NCBI RefSeq assembly: GCF_001590605.1
Contig: NZ_CP014504.1
Location: 1,240,001 to 1,304,000 of the forward strand
DNA: 64,000 nt
Reading direction: 5' to 3'
DNA from: Pedobacter cryoconitis
Lineage (GTDB): Bacteria; Bacteroidota; Bacteroidia; Sphingobacteriales; Sphingobacteriaceae
Shown here piece by piece: positions 52,644 to 60,528 of the stretch. The position numbers and the translations under genes are program-made. Position 1 is the stretch's first letter. Every line of letters begins with the position of its first letter. The notes under the pieces were generated by a model, which saw only the letters and a program-made list of their open reading frames with translations, ran no database searches and was not told the origin of the DNA.

Positions 52644-53333
52644 ATGAAAACCCTTAAAAGCACCACCTATTTTATTTCTATTATTTTAATCGGCTTTGTT
52701 TTATATGTATTCATTATCAAGAGGTTTTTTATTGTTTATAGAGTTGATCAACATTCTATGGAAAATACTTTGATTGATGGGGATAAGGTATTGGTTAAGC
52801 TAACAGATAACATTTCAAAAAATGATATAGTGATATTTCAATACAACAACACAGCCTTTATTAAAAGATTGATAGGAAATCCGGGCGACTCTTTATACAT
52901 AAAGAATAATATTGTATATGTTAATAACCAAAATATAGTCTCCCTCTACAATTTAAAAAATGGAGCTTCAAATTCTGACAAAGACATCATGATACTCAAT
53001 TCTTTTGGTAAAAGATGGACTTTAAGCAACTGGGGGCCGGTAGTTATTCCTAAAAAGGGAGTTTCGATAAAGTTGACATCCGACAATTATTCGATTTACC
53101 AACGAATAATAGAAGAAGAACAAAGGAAAAATATAAACTTCCAACAGCTTAAGGATGTGAGTTACAAATACACATTTAAACATAATTATATTTTTGTGCT
53201 TGGCGACAATAGATTGCATTCTGATGATTCAAGGCTATTTGGGTTTATTCCAACTGCTAACATCATTGGAAAAACCAATTTGGTACTCTTTTCAATGAGC
53301 GACATTTCACGTATTTTCAAGACAATTAAATAA
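52644..53333 (+). CDS. Type I signal peptidase (S26 family)
   Basis: The 229-aa protein has one N-terminal membrane helix (residues about 9-28) and the S26 boxes: catalytic Ser38 in DQHSMENTLIDGDKVLV, general base Lys74 in AFIKRLIGNPGDSLYI, and box D/E YIFVLGDNRLHSDDSRLFGFIP. It faces the periplasm and cleaves exported precursors. Unlike housekeeping lepB it is embedded in the small-peptide cassette. A dedicated role in maturing that peptide is therefore plausible. A roughly 70-residue insertion separates the Lys and the GDN motif, as in other Bacteroidota enzymes. Confidence 0.88.
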   Translation: MKTLKSTTYFISIILIGFVLYVFIIKRFFIVYRVDQHSMENTLIDGDKVLVKLTDNISKNDIVIFQYNNTAFIKRLIGNPGDSLYIKNNIVYVNNQNIVSLYNLKNGASNSDKDIMILNSFGKRWTLSNWGPVVIPKKGVSIKLTSDNYSIYQRIIEEEQRKNINFQQLKDVSYKYTFKHNYIFVLGDNRLHSDDSRLFGFIPTANIIGKTNLVLFSMSDISRIFKTIK

Positions 53334-53336
53334 GAG

Positions 53337-55178
53337 ATGAGTATCAGACATGCGAAAATAAGTTGGGATGTGTTTTTAACCCTGCAATTGATATTTCTAA
53401 ATATTGCTCTTTTAGTGATAATAGATGGGTTGCCATTGTCGGTATTTTCAAGTAAGTATTTTGTGCTTTTTTTTTTCGCAGTCCTGACCGCTTTAACAAA
53501 TTTCTATTTTTTTTTTAGATTTTCGATGGTCTTCAATAAGTTAGATGCGGCGGTTTTGGTGCTCATACTATACTTAGTAATTACGAATTTTCATTTGCCA
53601 ATGCCTGAGCTGGTAGAAAACAAGAAATTGATAATTTTTTGCAATTCTGTATCAATTTATTTTTCACTTCGATTGCTCAATCTTTCGAATTTCACATTTA
53701 ATCCAAGGTTATGGATATTAGCTTCTGTTTTTGTTTATTCAATTACAAATTGTGTCCTTGTATTCCTTCAAAAACTTGGATATGCTTCCTCCAATAACCC
53801 CTCCTTTAAAGCTACCGGGACATTTTTTCATCCAGCTCCTCTCGCAGGATATCTAAGTGTCATCTTACCTCTATCCATTTATACATTCTACGTCTTAGGT
53901 TTTCAAATAAATGGTCCTAAAAGATCACTTTTGGGAATAATGAAGTATTTGTCGTTGGTAACATGTACTTTCATCATCCTCACACTCCCATCACTACATT
54001 CCCGGGCAGCAACAATTAGCAGTATAGCAGGAATTGCGTTTATCTTTTTAGTACTATATAAGGGGAAATTTTTGAATCTACCTGGAAAGGCAAAAATAAT
54101 CATAGTGGCAACTTCGATAGTAATTTTCAGTGGATTTTTATTTGCCCTTTGTTATATCAGGATTGACTCGGCTAAAGGCAGGATGCTCGTATGGAAAATA
54201 TCTACCAAAATGATCTGTGATAAACCAGTATTTGGGCACGGTTTAGATTCATTTAAAGCTGAGTATCCAAAGTATCAGATGAGTTACTTTCAGCAGCAAA
54301 ACTTTAATAATGCTAATGAAATTGTGCTATCTGATGAGGTAACAATGCCGTTTAATGAATTAATACAATTAGTTGCAGAAATTGGGTTTGTGGGCTTGTT
54401 TTTAATTTCTTTGGTTTTTGTCTGCGTATACACTTCTAAAAGTCCAGTACCATACGCACTAAATCCTATTACACCGCTATTCAGGTTAGGCATCAAGTCT
54501 TCCATTTTTAGCTTTATAGTGTTTTCATTATTTTCTTACCCCTTTTCGGTTGTGGAGTTGACTGTACTCTTCTTTATCCTTTTAGGTCTGCTTATTTCTG
54601 ACGCAGAGGTTAGCCTCGATTCATATACCAATTCAAAAGCACAGTTTGTACTAAAAACATCCTTTGTATTGCTTAGCTTTTTTATTTTTACCATGACAAA
54701 ACCAATATTGGATCAGTACAAGGGTTATAAGCTATGGTACAAGGCCTTAAGCACAAATTCTTCCTTAGCGGCGAATTCTTCATTTAATCAGGCATATCAA
54801 ATATTGAGAAAAAATGCAGTCTTCATATCCAGTTATGGAAAGTTTTTTATTGCACAGGGCAACTATAACAAAACGGTAGAAATATTAAGTAAGAAACCAG
54901 CCAAAACTTATAGTGATATGATGTTACTCGGGGATAGTTATTCTAGTCAAAGATTGAATCCGCTAGCGATAAAAACATATTGGGAAGCCTATTTTCTTCT
55001 TCCTCATAAGTTTCTCCCACTGGCTAACCTGCTTGATATTTATCTAAATGAACATAATGACATCATGGTCAAAAAAGTAGCTAAACAGATAATAATGAAA
55101 AAGGTAAAATTGCCTTCCAAAGAAGTAGATGCTATACGTCAAAAAGCAATGTCGATCTGTTTTCCAAAACAAAAATAA
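53337..55178 (+). CDS. O-antigen-ligase-family membrane protein with C-terminal TPR-like region
   Basis: The 613-aa protein has about 12 hydrophobic helices in residues 1-470. The O-antigen ligase/polymerase loop includes GTFFHPAPLAGYLSVILPLS and a large periplasmic segment with GRMLVWKISTKMICDKPVFGHGLDSFKAEYPKYQ, which has the conserved His/Arg type region. The last 130 residues are soluble and helical, like TPR repeats (AKTYSDMMLLGDSYSSQRLNPLAIKTYWEAYFLLP). WaaL/PglL-type enzymes transfer lipid-linked glycans to lipids or proteins. Located 3 bp after the signal peptidase, it may glycosylate or otherwise act on the cassette's peptide; this is an inference from context. Confidence 0.78.
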   Translation: MSIRHAKISWDVFLTLQLIFLNIALLVIIDGLPLSVFSSKYFVLFFFAVLTALTNFYFFFRFSMVFNKLDAAVLVLILYLVITNFHLPMPELVENKKLIIFCNSVSIYFSLRLLNLSNFTFNPRLWILASVFVYSITNCVLVFLQKLGYASSNNPSFKATGTFFHPAPLAGYLSVILPLSIYTFYVLGFQINGPKRSLLGIMKYLSLVTCTFIILTLPSLHSRAATISSIAGIAFIFLVLYKGKFLNLPGKAKIIIVATSIVIFSGFLFALCYIRIDSAKGRMLVWKISTKMICDKPVFGHGLDSFKAEYPKYQMSYFQQQNFNNANEIVLSDEVTMPFNELIQLVAEIGFVGLFLISLVFVCVYTSKSPVPYALNPITPLFRLGIKSSIFSFIVFSLFSYPFSVVELTVLFFILLGLLISDAEVSLDSYTNSKAQFVLKTSFVLLSFFIFTMTKPILDQYKGYKLWYKALSTNSSLAANSSFNQAYQILRKNAVFISSYGKFFIAQGNYNKTVEILSKKPAKTYSDMMLLGDSYSSQRLNPLAIKTYWEAYFLLPHKFLPLANLLDIYLNEHNDIMVKKVAKQIIMKKVKLPSKEVDAIRQKAMSICFPKQK

Positions 55179-55298
55179 ATCTCCACTGAAAGCATCTTTT
55201 ACAATACTATTTCAGCTTTCTAAAAAAATATTATTTTTTTCCTTACAACTTTTTGTAAAAAGTGACTCTTTATTATAAACCCCAAAAGCAAAGAACTC

Positions 55299-55841
55299 TT
55301 GAATGTTGAAGATTACGTAAAAAGCGCACAGAACGGTGATGAAATATCACTTGGAGTTTTGTATAAGTTATATTCTAAAGCGATGCTTAATACTTCTATT
55401 AGAATACTTAAAGAGCGTCATCAAGCCGAAGATGTAATGCAGGATGCATTTATTAACGCTTTTCGAAATATTGGCAAATTAAAGGATCCCAAAAGTTTTG
55501 GGGGATGGTTAAAAAGGATTACGATTAATGAGTCTTTAAAGCATATTAAGAAATCTTTTTTATGGGTTGAGGTTTCTGAAGAAATGGATATACAGGTAGA
55601 TAGTGATGCCATCGAGGATGAATGGTGGAAAGATTTTGAATTCACAGAGCTCCTTAACCTTATTGACATTCTTCCAAGTGGATGCAGACTAATTTTTAAT
55701 CTATTTGCTATAGAGAGTTTGAGCCATAAACAGATCTCTGATAGATTGAATATTTCGGAATCCACGAGTAAAACACAGTATAGAAGAGCGAAGCAAATGC
55801 TTCGTAATATGGCATTATCACAAAGGAAAATAGATGGATAA
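55299..55841 (+). CDS. ECF-type RNA polymerase sigma factor
   Basis: The 180-aa protein has sigma region 2 (VLYKLYSKAMLNTSIRILKERHQAEDVMQDAFINAFRNIGKLKDPKSFGGWLKRITINESLKHI) and region 4 (LIFNLFAIESLSHKQISDRLNISESTSKTQYRRAKQMLR). The start is a TTG at 55299, the only start in frame that keeps region 2 complete. It directs RNA polymerase to a small regulon, probably its own operon. It overlaps the anti-sigma gene by 8 bp. Confidence 0.9.
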   Translation: MNVEDYVKSAQNGDEISLGVLYKLYSKAMLNTSIRILKERHQAEDVMQDAFINAFRNIGKLKDPKSFGGWLKRITINESLKHIKKSFLWVEVSEEMDIQVDSDAIEDEWWKDFEFTELLNLIDILPSGCRLIFNLFAIESLSHKQISDRLNISESTSKTQYRRAKQMLRNMALSQRKIDG

Positions 55842-56511
55842 GTTAAAAGAATATTTACAGAATAACAGAGACAAGCTAGATATATATAAACCTGATGGTA
55901 TCGAGTTTGAAAAGATATTATCGGAGGTAAAAGGACAACCTAAACCTCCAAAAATAAAACGATACTGGTGGATTGGGATTGCGGCATCTATCGTTCTGGG
56001 TTTGATCATATCTCACATAGCATATAAAAATGACCCAAGAAATGTAATAAGGGAGAAAGAGGTTGCCACGATAAGCCAGCGTAAGATTGTCGCGAAAGAT
56101 TCGGTTGTCAAATATGAAGAACAATCTACTGTAAATGAAAATGCACCCTTAGCGCATAAAGTAGATCATACCGAAAATATATTAGCTGGAGTAAACAAAG
56201 AAAAGAAAAGTAACGATGTCCAGCTCAAGAAAGTCAAAGAAATAGACAGCATAAACTTGGTTTACAAGAAAATCATAAACAAATATCTTATTGATATTAA
56301 TCGCGTTCTGGCTTCTGACCAAGTTGAACTTAAAGAAGTCAATAGACAGCTTCAGGAGATGGAATTAGATGAAGAAAAAATTCGTGGACTAATTCGTGAA
56401 TTTGGTCCAAAGGAAAATCTCATAGAGGCAATGATACGGTTAAACCAACAAAAGATTATTTATTTAAAACGTGTTTACCAACCGCTAGTCAAAAGAGAAA
56501 AATTTCTGTAA
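55834..56511 (+). CDS. Anti-sigma-factor-like membrane protein
   Basis: The 225-aa protein has a short N-terminal cytoplasmic part (residues 1-45, MDKLKEYLQNNRDKLDIYKPDGIEFEKILSE), one transmembrane helix (about 48-66, WIGIAASIVLGLIISHIAY) and a charged periplasmic part with predicted coiled coil (EVNRQLQEMELDEEKIRGLI). This topology and the overlap with the sigma gene mark it as the likely cognate anti-sigma factor. The zinc-binding ZAS motif is not seen. It is presumably inactivated by an envelope signal. Confidence 0.72.
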   Translation: MDKLKEYLQNNRDKLDIYKPDGIEFEKILSEVKGQPKPPKIKRYWWIGIAASIVLGLIISHIAYKNDPRNVIREKEVATISQRKIVAKDSVVKYEEQSTVNENAPLAHKVDHTENILAGVNKEKKSNDVQLKKVKEIDSINLVYKKIINKYLIDINRVLASDQVELKEVNRQLQEMELDEEKIRGLIREFGPKENLIEAMIRLNQQKIIYLKRVYQPLVKREKFL

Positions 56512-56539
56512 ATAATTTCAAATAATAAACTCAAAGGAT

Positions 56540-57673
56540 ATGAAACACTTACTGTTATTGCTATTAACAATGATTTATCTATGTAAGATGCCTGCAAAAG
56601 GTCAGACTACGACATTATATCGGAATGGAGCCAGTTCAAGCTATGATACCAAAGATAAATATGTTAACGTGAAGAAAAGCTTTAGAATCGGAAAAAAAGT
56701 TGATTTGAAAATTATAAAAAATAAATTCAGGAATATTGAAATCCGGCAAGGCGGCACGGACTCATTAACCATAGTAGCAAAGATTCGCTTAGACAACTCT
56801 AAATCAATAGATGAACGGGGATTATGGGAAAAAGCAAAAATTCGAACACGAACTGAAGGGTCTATTTTTTTCATTGAACCTATACTGACTCCTGACAAGA
56901 TTCCAGCGGAGGGAGGTGCGACGACATTGAAAAGCGGTGATAGTAACGTGCTTTTTAACAGAAGTTTGAGGAAGAATGTTTCGGAAGAATCTATAATTAT
57001 ATACCTACCAAATACTAGTAACATATCAATTGACAGTGAGTTCTCAGATATAGTTGTGTCAAGCGGGTTTAAAGATATCGATCTTGTTTGCAACAACTGT
57101 TTTATAAATATTCCTACTATCCGAAAAGTTAATGCCAATCTGAAATATTCTGATCTTATTATAGAAGAAGTGGATTCCGCTAAACTAGATGTAAAACTTG
57201 GTACGCTGAATGTACAAAAAAGCCGTGCCATTGATGTTATTTCTAACATTACAGAAATTAAGCTCGGTCAGATTAAGTTTATGAAGTTGAGCAGCATCAA
57301 TGATGAGATTGAGATTGATTCTGTAGATTTTTTTTTATGCAACAAAAAGAATGGATATCTACGAATAAAAAAGTTAGGTACTAATTTCACATTCGCCGGA
57401 ATAGGATCTGATTTAACCATTGAAAGAATCAGCCCCGTCTTGAAAAAATTTGATCTAAAAAACGAATTCGCTAAGGTAGATATTTCTCTGGGTGATCTGT
57501 CAAATTATCAGGTTGAACATAGTGGTAAATTCTCAACTTTATATGCTCCTTTTCAGTTTCAGAAAGTTAAAAGAGGAAGCAAGGAATCAGATCTTTATCA
57601 ATCTCCAGGTAGCAAAAATAGCAGCGTGGCGATTAATCTTGATTGTAATAATTGTAAAATTTTCCTCAAATAA
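56540..57673 (+). CDS. Secreted beta-helix-like protein (DUF4097/GIN-type)
   Basis: The 377-aa precursor has a signal peptide (LLLLLLTMIYLCKMPAKGQ). The mature part has many short strands with repeated patterns such as IEIRQGGTDSLTIVAKI, SIDSEFSDIVVSSGFKDIDL, ANLKYSDLIIEEVDSAKLDVKLGTLNV and FAKVDISLGDLSNYQVEHSGKFSTL. This matches the right-handed beta-solenoid type of DUF4097 or auto-transporter-adhesin-head (GIN) proteins. A closing CNNCKIFL repeats an internal CNNC. Function is unknown; it may be a surface or periplasmic sensor or adhesin. It sits between the anti-sigma gene and the outer-membrane protein. Confidence 0.65.
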   Translation: MKHLLLLLLTMIYLCKMPAKGQTTTLYRNGASSSYDTKDKYVNVKKSFRIGKKVDLKIIKNKFRNIEIRQGGTDSLTIVAKIRLDNSKSIDERGLWEKAKIRTRTEGSIFFIEPILTPDKIPAEGGATTLKSGDSNVLFNRSLRKNVSEESIIIYLPNTSNISIDSEFSDIVVSSGFKDIDLVCNNCFINIPTIRKVNANLKYSDLIIEEVDSAKLDVKLGTLNVQKSRAIDVISNITEIKLGQIKFMKLSSINDEIEIDSVDFFLCNKKNGYLRIKKLGTNFTFAGIGSDLTIERISPVLKKFDLKNEFAKVDISLGDLSNYQVEHSGKFSTLYAPFQFQKVKRGSKESDLYQSPGSKNSSVAINLDCNNCKIFLK

Positions 57674-57684
57674 CCTTCAATCAG

Positions 57685-60111
57685 ATGAATCGAATTATAC
57701 TGTTTATCTTAATAAATTGCTTCTTTTTATCTGTAAAAGCTTCAGATATATGCAAAATTAATGGTCACTTAGCAGACAGTACGTCAAAAGTTTCAGTGAA
57801 TAACGCTCTCCTCAATATTCGGAATGAACAAGGAGATTTGATACAAGTCACGAAAACGGATAATAATGGAAACTTTTACTTTACTTCTGAAAAGCATTCA
57901 AACTTAAAAATCGAGATTATAGCTTTAGGATTCTTATCTAAAACAATAAAAATCAGTAATCAGCAAGTGGCTGGCGATAGTTTAAATATTGGAGATGTAT
58001 TTCTACATGCAATTGAAAAAGTGCTCCAGGAAGTGGTAATCACCGAACGCAAAAAACTCATCACCCAAGAAATAGGGAAAATTATTTATAATGTGCAGGG
58101 AGATCCGGAAAGCCGATCACAAAATATGTTTGAGATGCTGAGAAAAGTGCCACTTATTTCTGTAAGTGCAGAGGATGAGATTATTATGGCCGGAAAGGGA
58201 AATTTCAAAGTTCTCATTAACGGAAGAACATCGGCATTAACAGTAGGTAAACCAAGTGATATTTTTAAGTCCTTGCCTGCTCGTCTGGTTCAAAGAATTG
58301 AAGTCATTACTCAACCGCCGGCTAAATATGACGGTGAAGGAATTGGTGGAATAATCAACGTGATTATGGATCAAAAGTTGATATACGGCTATTTGGGCGG
58401 ATTAAATTTTGGACTGGGTAAAATGAATTCGAATACAAGCGGAAACTTTGCAATTAGGTCAAATAAGATTTCTGTCTCTACCTTTCTGAACGGATTTTGG
58501 GAGTATCCCCCCAATAGTACATCATCCAGTATTATAAGAAGCGGTTTACAAGAAAGTAACAGTATTTACCAGAACGGTGGTATGAAAAATCGTGCAAATT
58601 CCAAAGTAGGAGCATTTACTATAGGATATGAAATTGATACCCTCAATCTTGTACTTATGGGAGCTAGTCTAAAAAAAGGCTACAATGATATCGTAAATCA
58701 GTTATCAACGTCTATTTTAAACTTTAATTCAAATAACAAATCATTTTTGACCGATAATTATTTTAAATCAAATAGTTCTGGTGGCTCAATTGATCTGAAT
58801 TACGAACGAGGGTTCAAGAAGAGTAAGCAGCAGCTATTGACATTTTCATTGAATTATAACAAATCATCCAACAAACAGATTGGAGAAAATTTTTACAGTA
58901 ATAAAATCAATTTTGACAATAACAATTTCTATCAAATAAACAATTCAGATTTAGAAGAAAAGGTTGCACAGATTGATTATGTGCATCCCATAAAATCTAT
59001 TGAAATATCAGTTGGAGCTAAATTTACTTCTCGAGATGGTGAAAGCGAATTTTACCCTTCGCTTCCTGTTGGTAGTGATAATTTCAAGGATCTTGAAGGA
59101 AACAGATTTATCAATAAACAAGAGATATTTGCGCTCTATAACTCCTATAACATAAAAATTAAAGATTGGGGGATTTCAGTAGGAGCTAGGCTTGAAGGAA
59201 CAAATAACAAGGCTGACTTTTATTCGACAGAAACCCAACTAGATCAAAGTTATCATAATTTAATCCCATCTGTTTTGTTTTTAAGAAAATTCAATAATAC
59301 AGCGAGTCTGAACTTTGGATATACTCAAAGAGTTCAAAGGCCGGATATCAATCTCATGAACCCTTTTGTTAATAAGTCTGATCCTACATTTTATTTTACA
59401 GGAAACCCTTATTTAGCTCCTGTAACTAATCATACTTTCTCTTTAGGATACAGTTGGTTTAAAAAAGGATTTATAAACATTGGCACGTCCTATTCGTTTG
59501 CAAGGAATACGATACAACGTGTTATTGAATTACATTCCGATAGTATCAATTATTCAACCTACTATAATATCGGCAAAGACAAACGTCTTGATATAAACCT
59601 TAATGTTAATTATCCAATTTCCAATGTACTAAATATTTCTCTTAGCGGAACTGCAACGTACGCTGATATCAATGGAAGTGTAAGTGGTACAATGTACACG
59701 AATAATGGTATGCAGGGAAACGCCTATATGTACCTTAGTTATACCTTGAAGGACATTGCCCGTTTATCTGGGAACTTAGGATTTTATAGCCCAACAGTAA
59801 TCTTACAAGGTAGCTCTCAAGGTTATCTTTACTCGTCTTTCTCAGCGGCCAAACAGATTTTTAAAAATAAAGTTACCCTTTCCACATCTGTAAGCAATCC
59901 TTTTCAAAAATACAGAACTGTAGAAAACCGGATAAAATCTCCTGACTTTGAGCAAACACATATTTATAAAAATTATTTCAGAAACTATTCTTTTAGTATA
60001 AGCTATAATTTCGGGAAATTAGACAAACCAATAAAGAAAAACAAGAAAGGGATAAAAAATGATGATAAAATTGAGAAAACAGAAAAAGCTGAAAAAGGGG
60101 GTACGCTATAG
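57685..60111 (+). CDS. Outer-membrane beta-barrel protein, CarboxypepD/TonB-receptor-like
   Basis: The 808-aa precursor has a signal peptide (RIILFILINCFFLSVKAS) and a carboxypeptidase-regulatory-like domain (KINGHLADSTSKVSVNNALLNIRNEQGDLIQVTKTDNNGNFYF). A plug segment follows (VFEMLRKVPLISVSAEDEIIMAGKGNFKVLINGR-type, RIEVITQPPAKYDGEGIGGIINVI), then the barrel, ending YSFSISYNFG. An unusual tail of about 35 Lys/Glu-rich residues (KKNKKGIKNDDK...) follows the last strand and would point into the periplasm. It is the last gene of the sigma/anti-sigma operon and its likely main target. The ligand is unknown. Confidence 0.85.
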   Translation: MNRIILFILINCFFLSVKASDICKINGHLADSTSKVSVNNALLNIRNEQGDLIQVTKTDNNGNFYFTSEKHSNLKIEIIALGFLSKTIKISNQQVAGDSLNIGDVFLHAIEKVLQEVVITERKKLITQEIGKIIYNVQGDPESRSQNMFEMLRKVPLISVSAEDEIIMAGKGNFKVLINGRTSALTVGKPSDIFKSLPARLVQRIEVITQPPAKYDGEGIGGIINVIMDQKLIYGYLGGLNFGLGKMNSNTSGNFAIRSNKISVSTFLNGFWEYPPNSTSSSIIRSGLQESNSIYQNGGMKNRANSKVGAFTIGYEIDTLNLVLMGASLKKGYNDIVNQLSTSILNFNSNNKSFLTDNYFKSNSSGGSIDLNYERGFKKSKQQLLTFSLNYNKSSNKQIGENFYSNKINFDNNNFYQINNSDLEEKVAQIDYVHPIKSIEISVGAKFTSRDGESEFYPSLPVGSDNFKDLEGNRFINKQEIFALYNSYNIKIKDWGISVGARLEGTNNKADFYSTETQLDQSYHNLIPSVLFLRKFNNTASLNFGYTQRVQRPDINLMNPFVNKSDPTFYFTGNPYLAPVTNHTFSLGYSWFKKGFINIGTSYSFARNTIQRVIELHSDSINYSTYYNIGKDKRLDINLNVNYPISNVLNISLSGTATYADINGSVSGTMYTNNGMQGNAYMYLSYTLKDIARLSGNLGFYSPTVILQGSSQGYLYSSFSAAKQIFKNKVTLSTSVSNPFQKYRTVENRIKSPDFEQTHIYKNYFRNYSFSISYNFGKLDKPIKKNKKGIKNDDKIEKTEKAEKGGTL

Positions 60112-60324
60112 ATCCGGACTTACCTAATCTTCTTTTCCAATGGCAATTCCACTACAACTGGCTAAGATCACATAGCTCATTGAATGGTCGTGCTCCAATT
60201 CAGGTAGTAACAGAATTATCAAATAAACACCTCTATGGGCTATCAGCGGTTATTGCAGCTCCGTCCATTTAGCGCACATTTTATATGCGATTTCGTGCAT
60301 ATTTTGCTATAATCCGTAAAAGCA

Positions 60325-60357
60325 AAAACCCTGCAATCATTTGATTTGCAGGGTTTT
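60325..60357. terminator. Terminator for tRNA-Lys / outer-membrane gene
   Basis: A perfect 12-bp stem AAAACCCTGCAA/TTGCAGGGTTTT (60325-60336 with 60346-60357) and a 9-nt loop. It has a T-run on the minus strand directly after the tRNA and can work in both directions. Confidence 0.82.
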
Positions 60358-60381
60358 AATTCTCTTCGATATTGTTTCTTG

Positions 60382-60454
60382 TGATCCCGCTGGGATTCGA
60401 ACCCAGGACCACTACATTAAAAGTGTAATGCTCTACCAGCTGAGCTACGGAATC
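60382..60454 (-). tRNA. tRNA-Lys (anticodon UUU)
   Basis: The minus strand folds as a complete 73-nt cloverleaf: acceptor GATTCCG/CGGGATC with one G-T pair, D-loop AGCTGGTAGA, anticodon loop CTTTTAA with TTT at plus positions 60419-60421, and T-arm GGTTCGAATCC. CCA is not encoded. It lies 74 bp downstream of the helicase stop on the same strand and is followed by a terminator. Confidence 0.96.
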
Positions 60455-60528
60455 ATTCTCCTTGTTTAAGGAGGTGCGAAGATAGAAAATAAATATTAAT
60501 ATACACTATACTTCATAAAAAAACAACG

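Noticed and set aside
55421-55765. 114-aa ORF on the minus strand
   Set aside because: Fully antisense to the ECF sigma factor, whose regions 2 and 4 are unmistakable.
56641-57249. 202-aa ORF on the minus strand
   Set aside because: It is antisense to the secreted beta-helix-like gene, which has a signal peptide and operon context; composition is that of a shadow frame.
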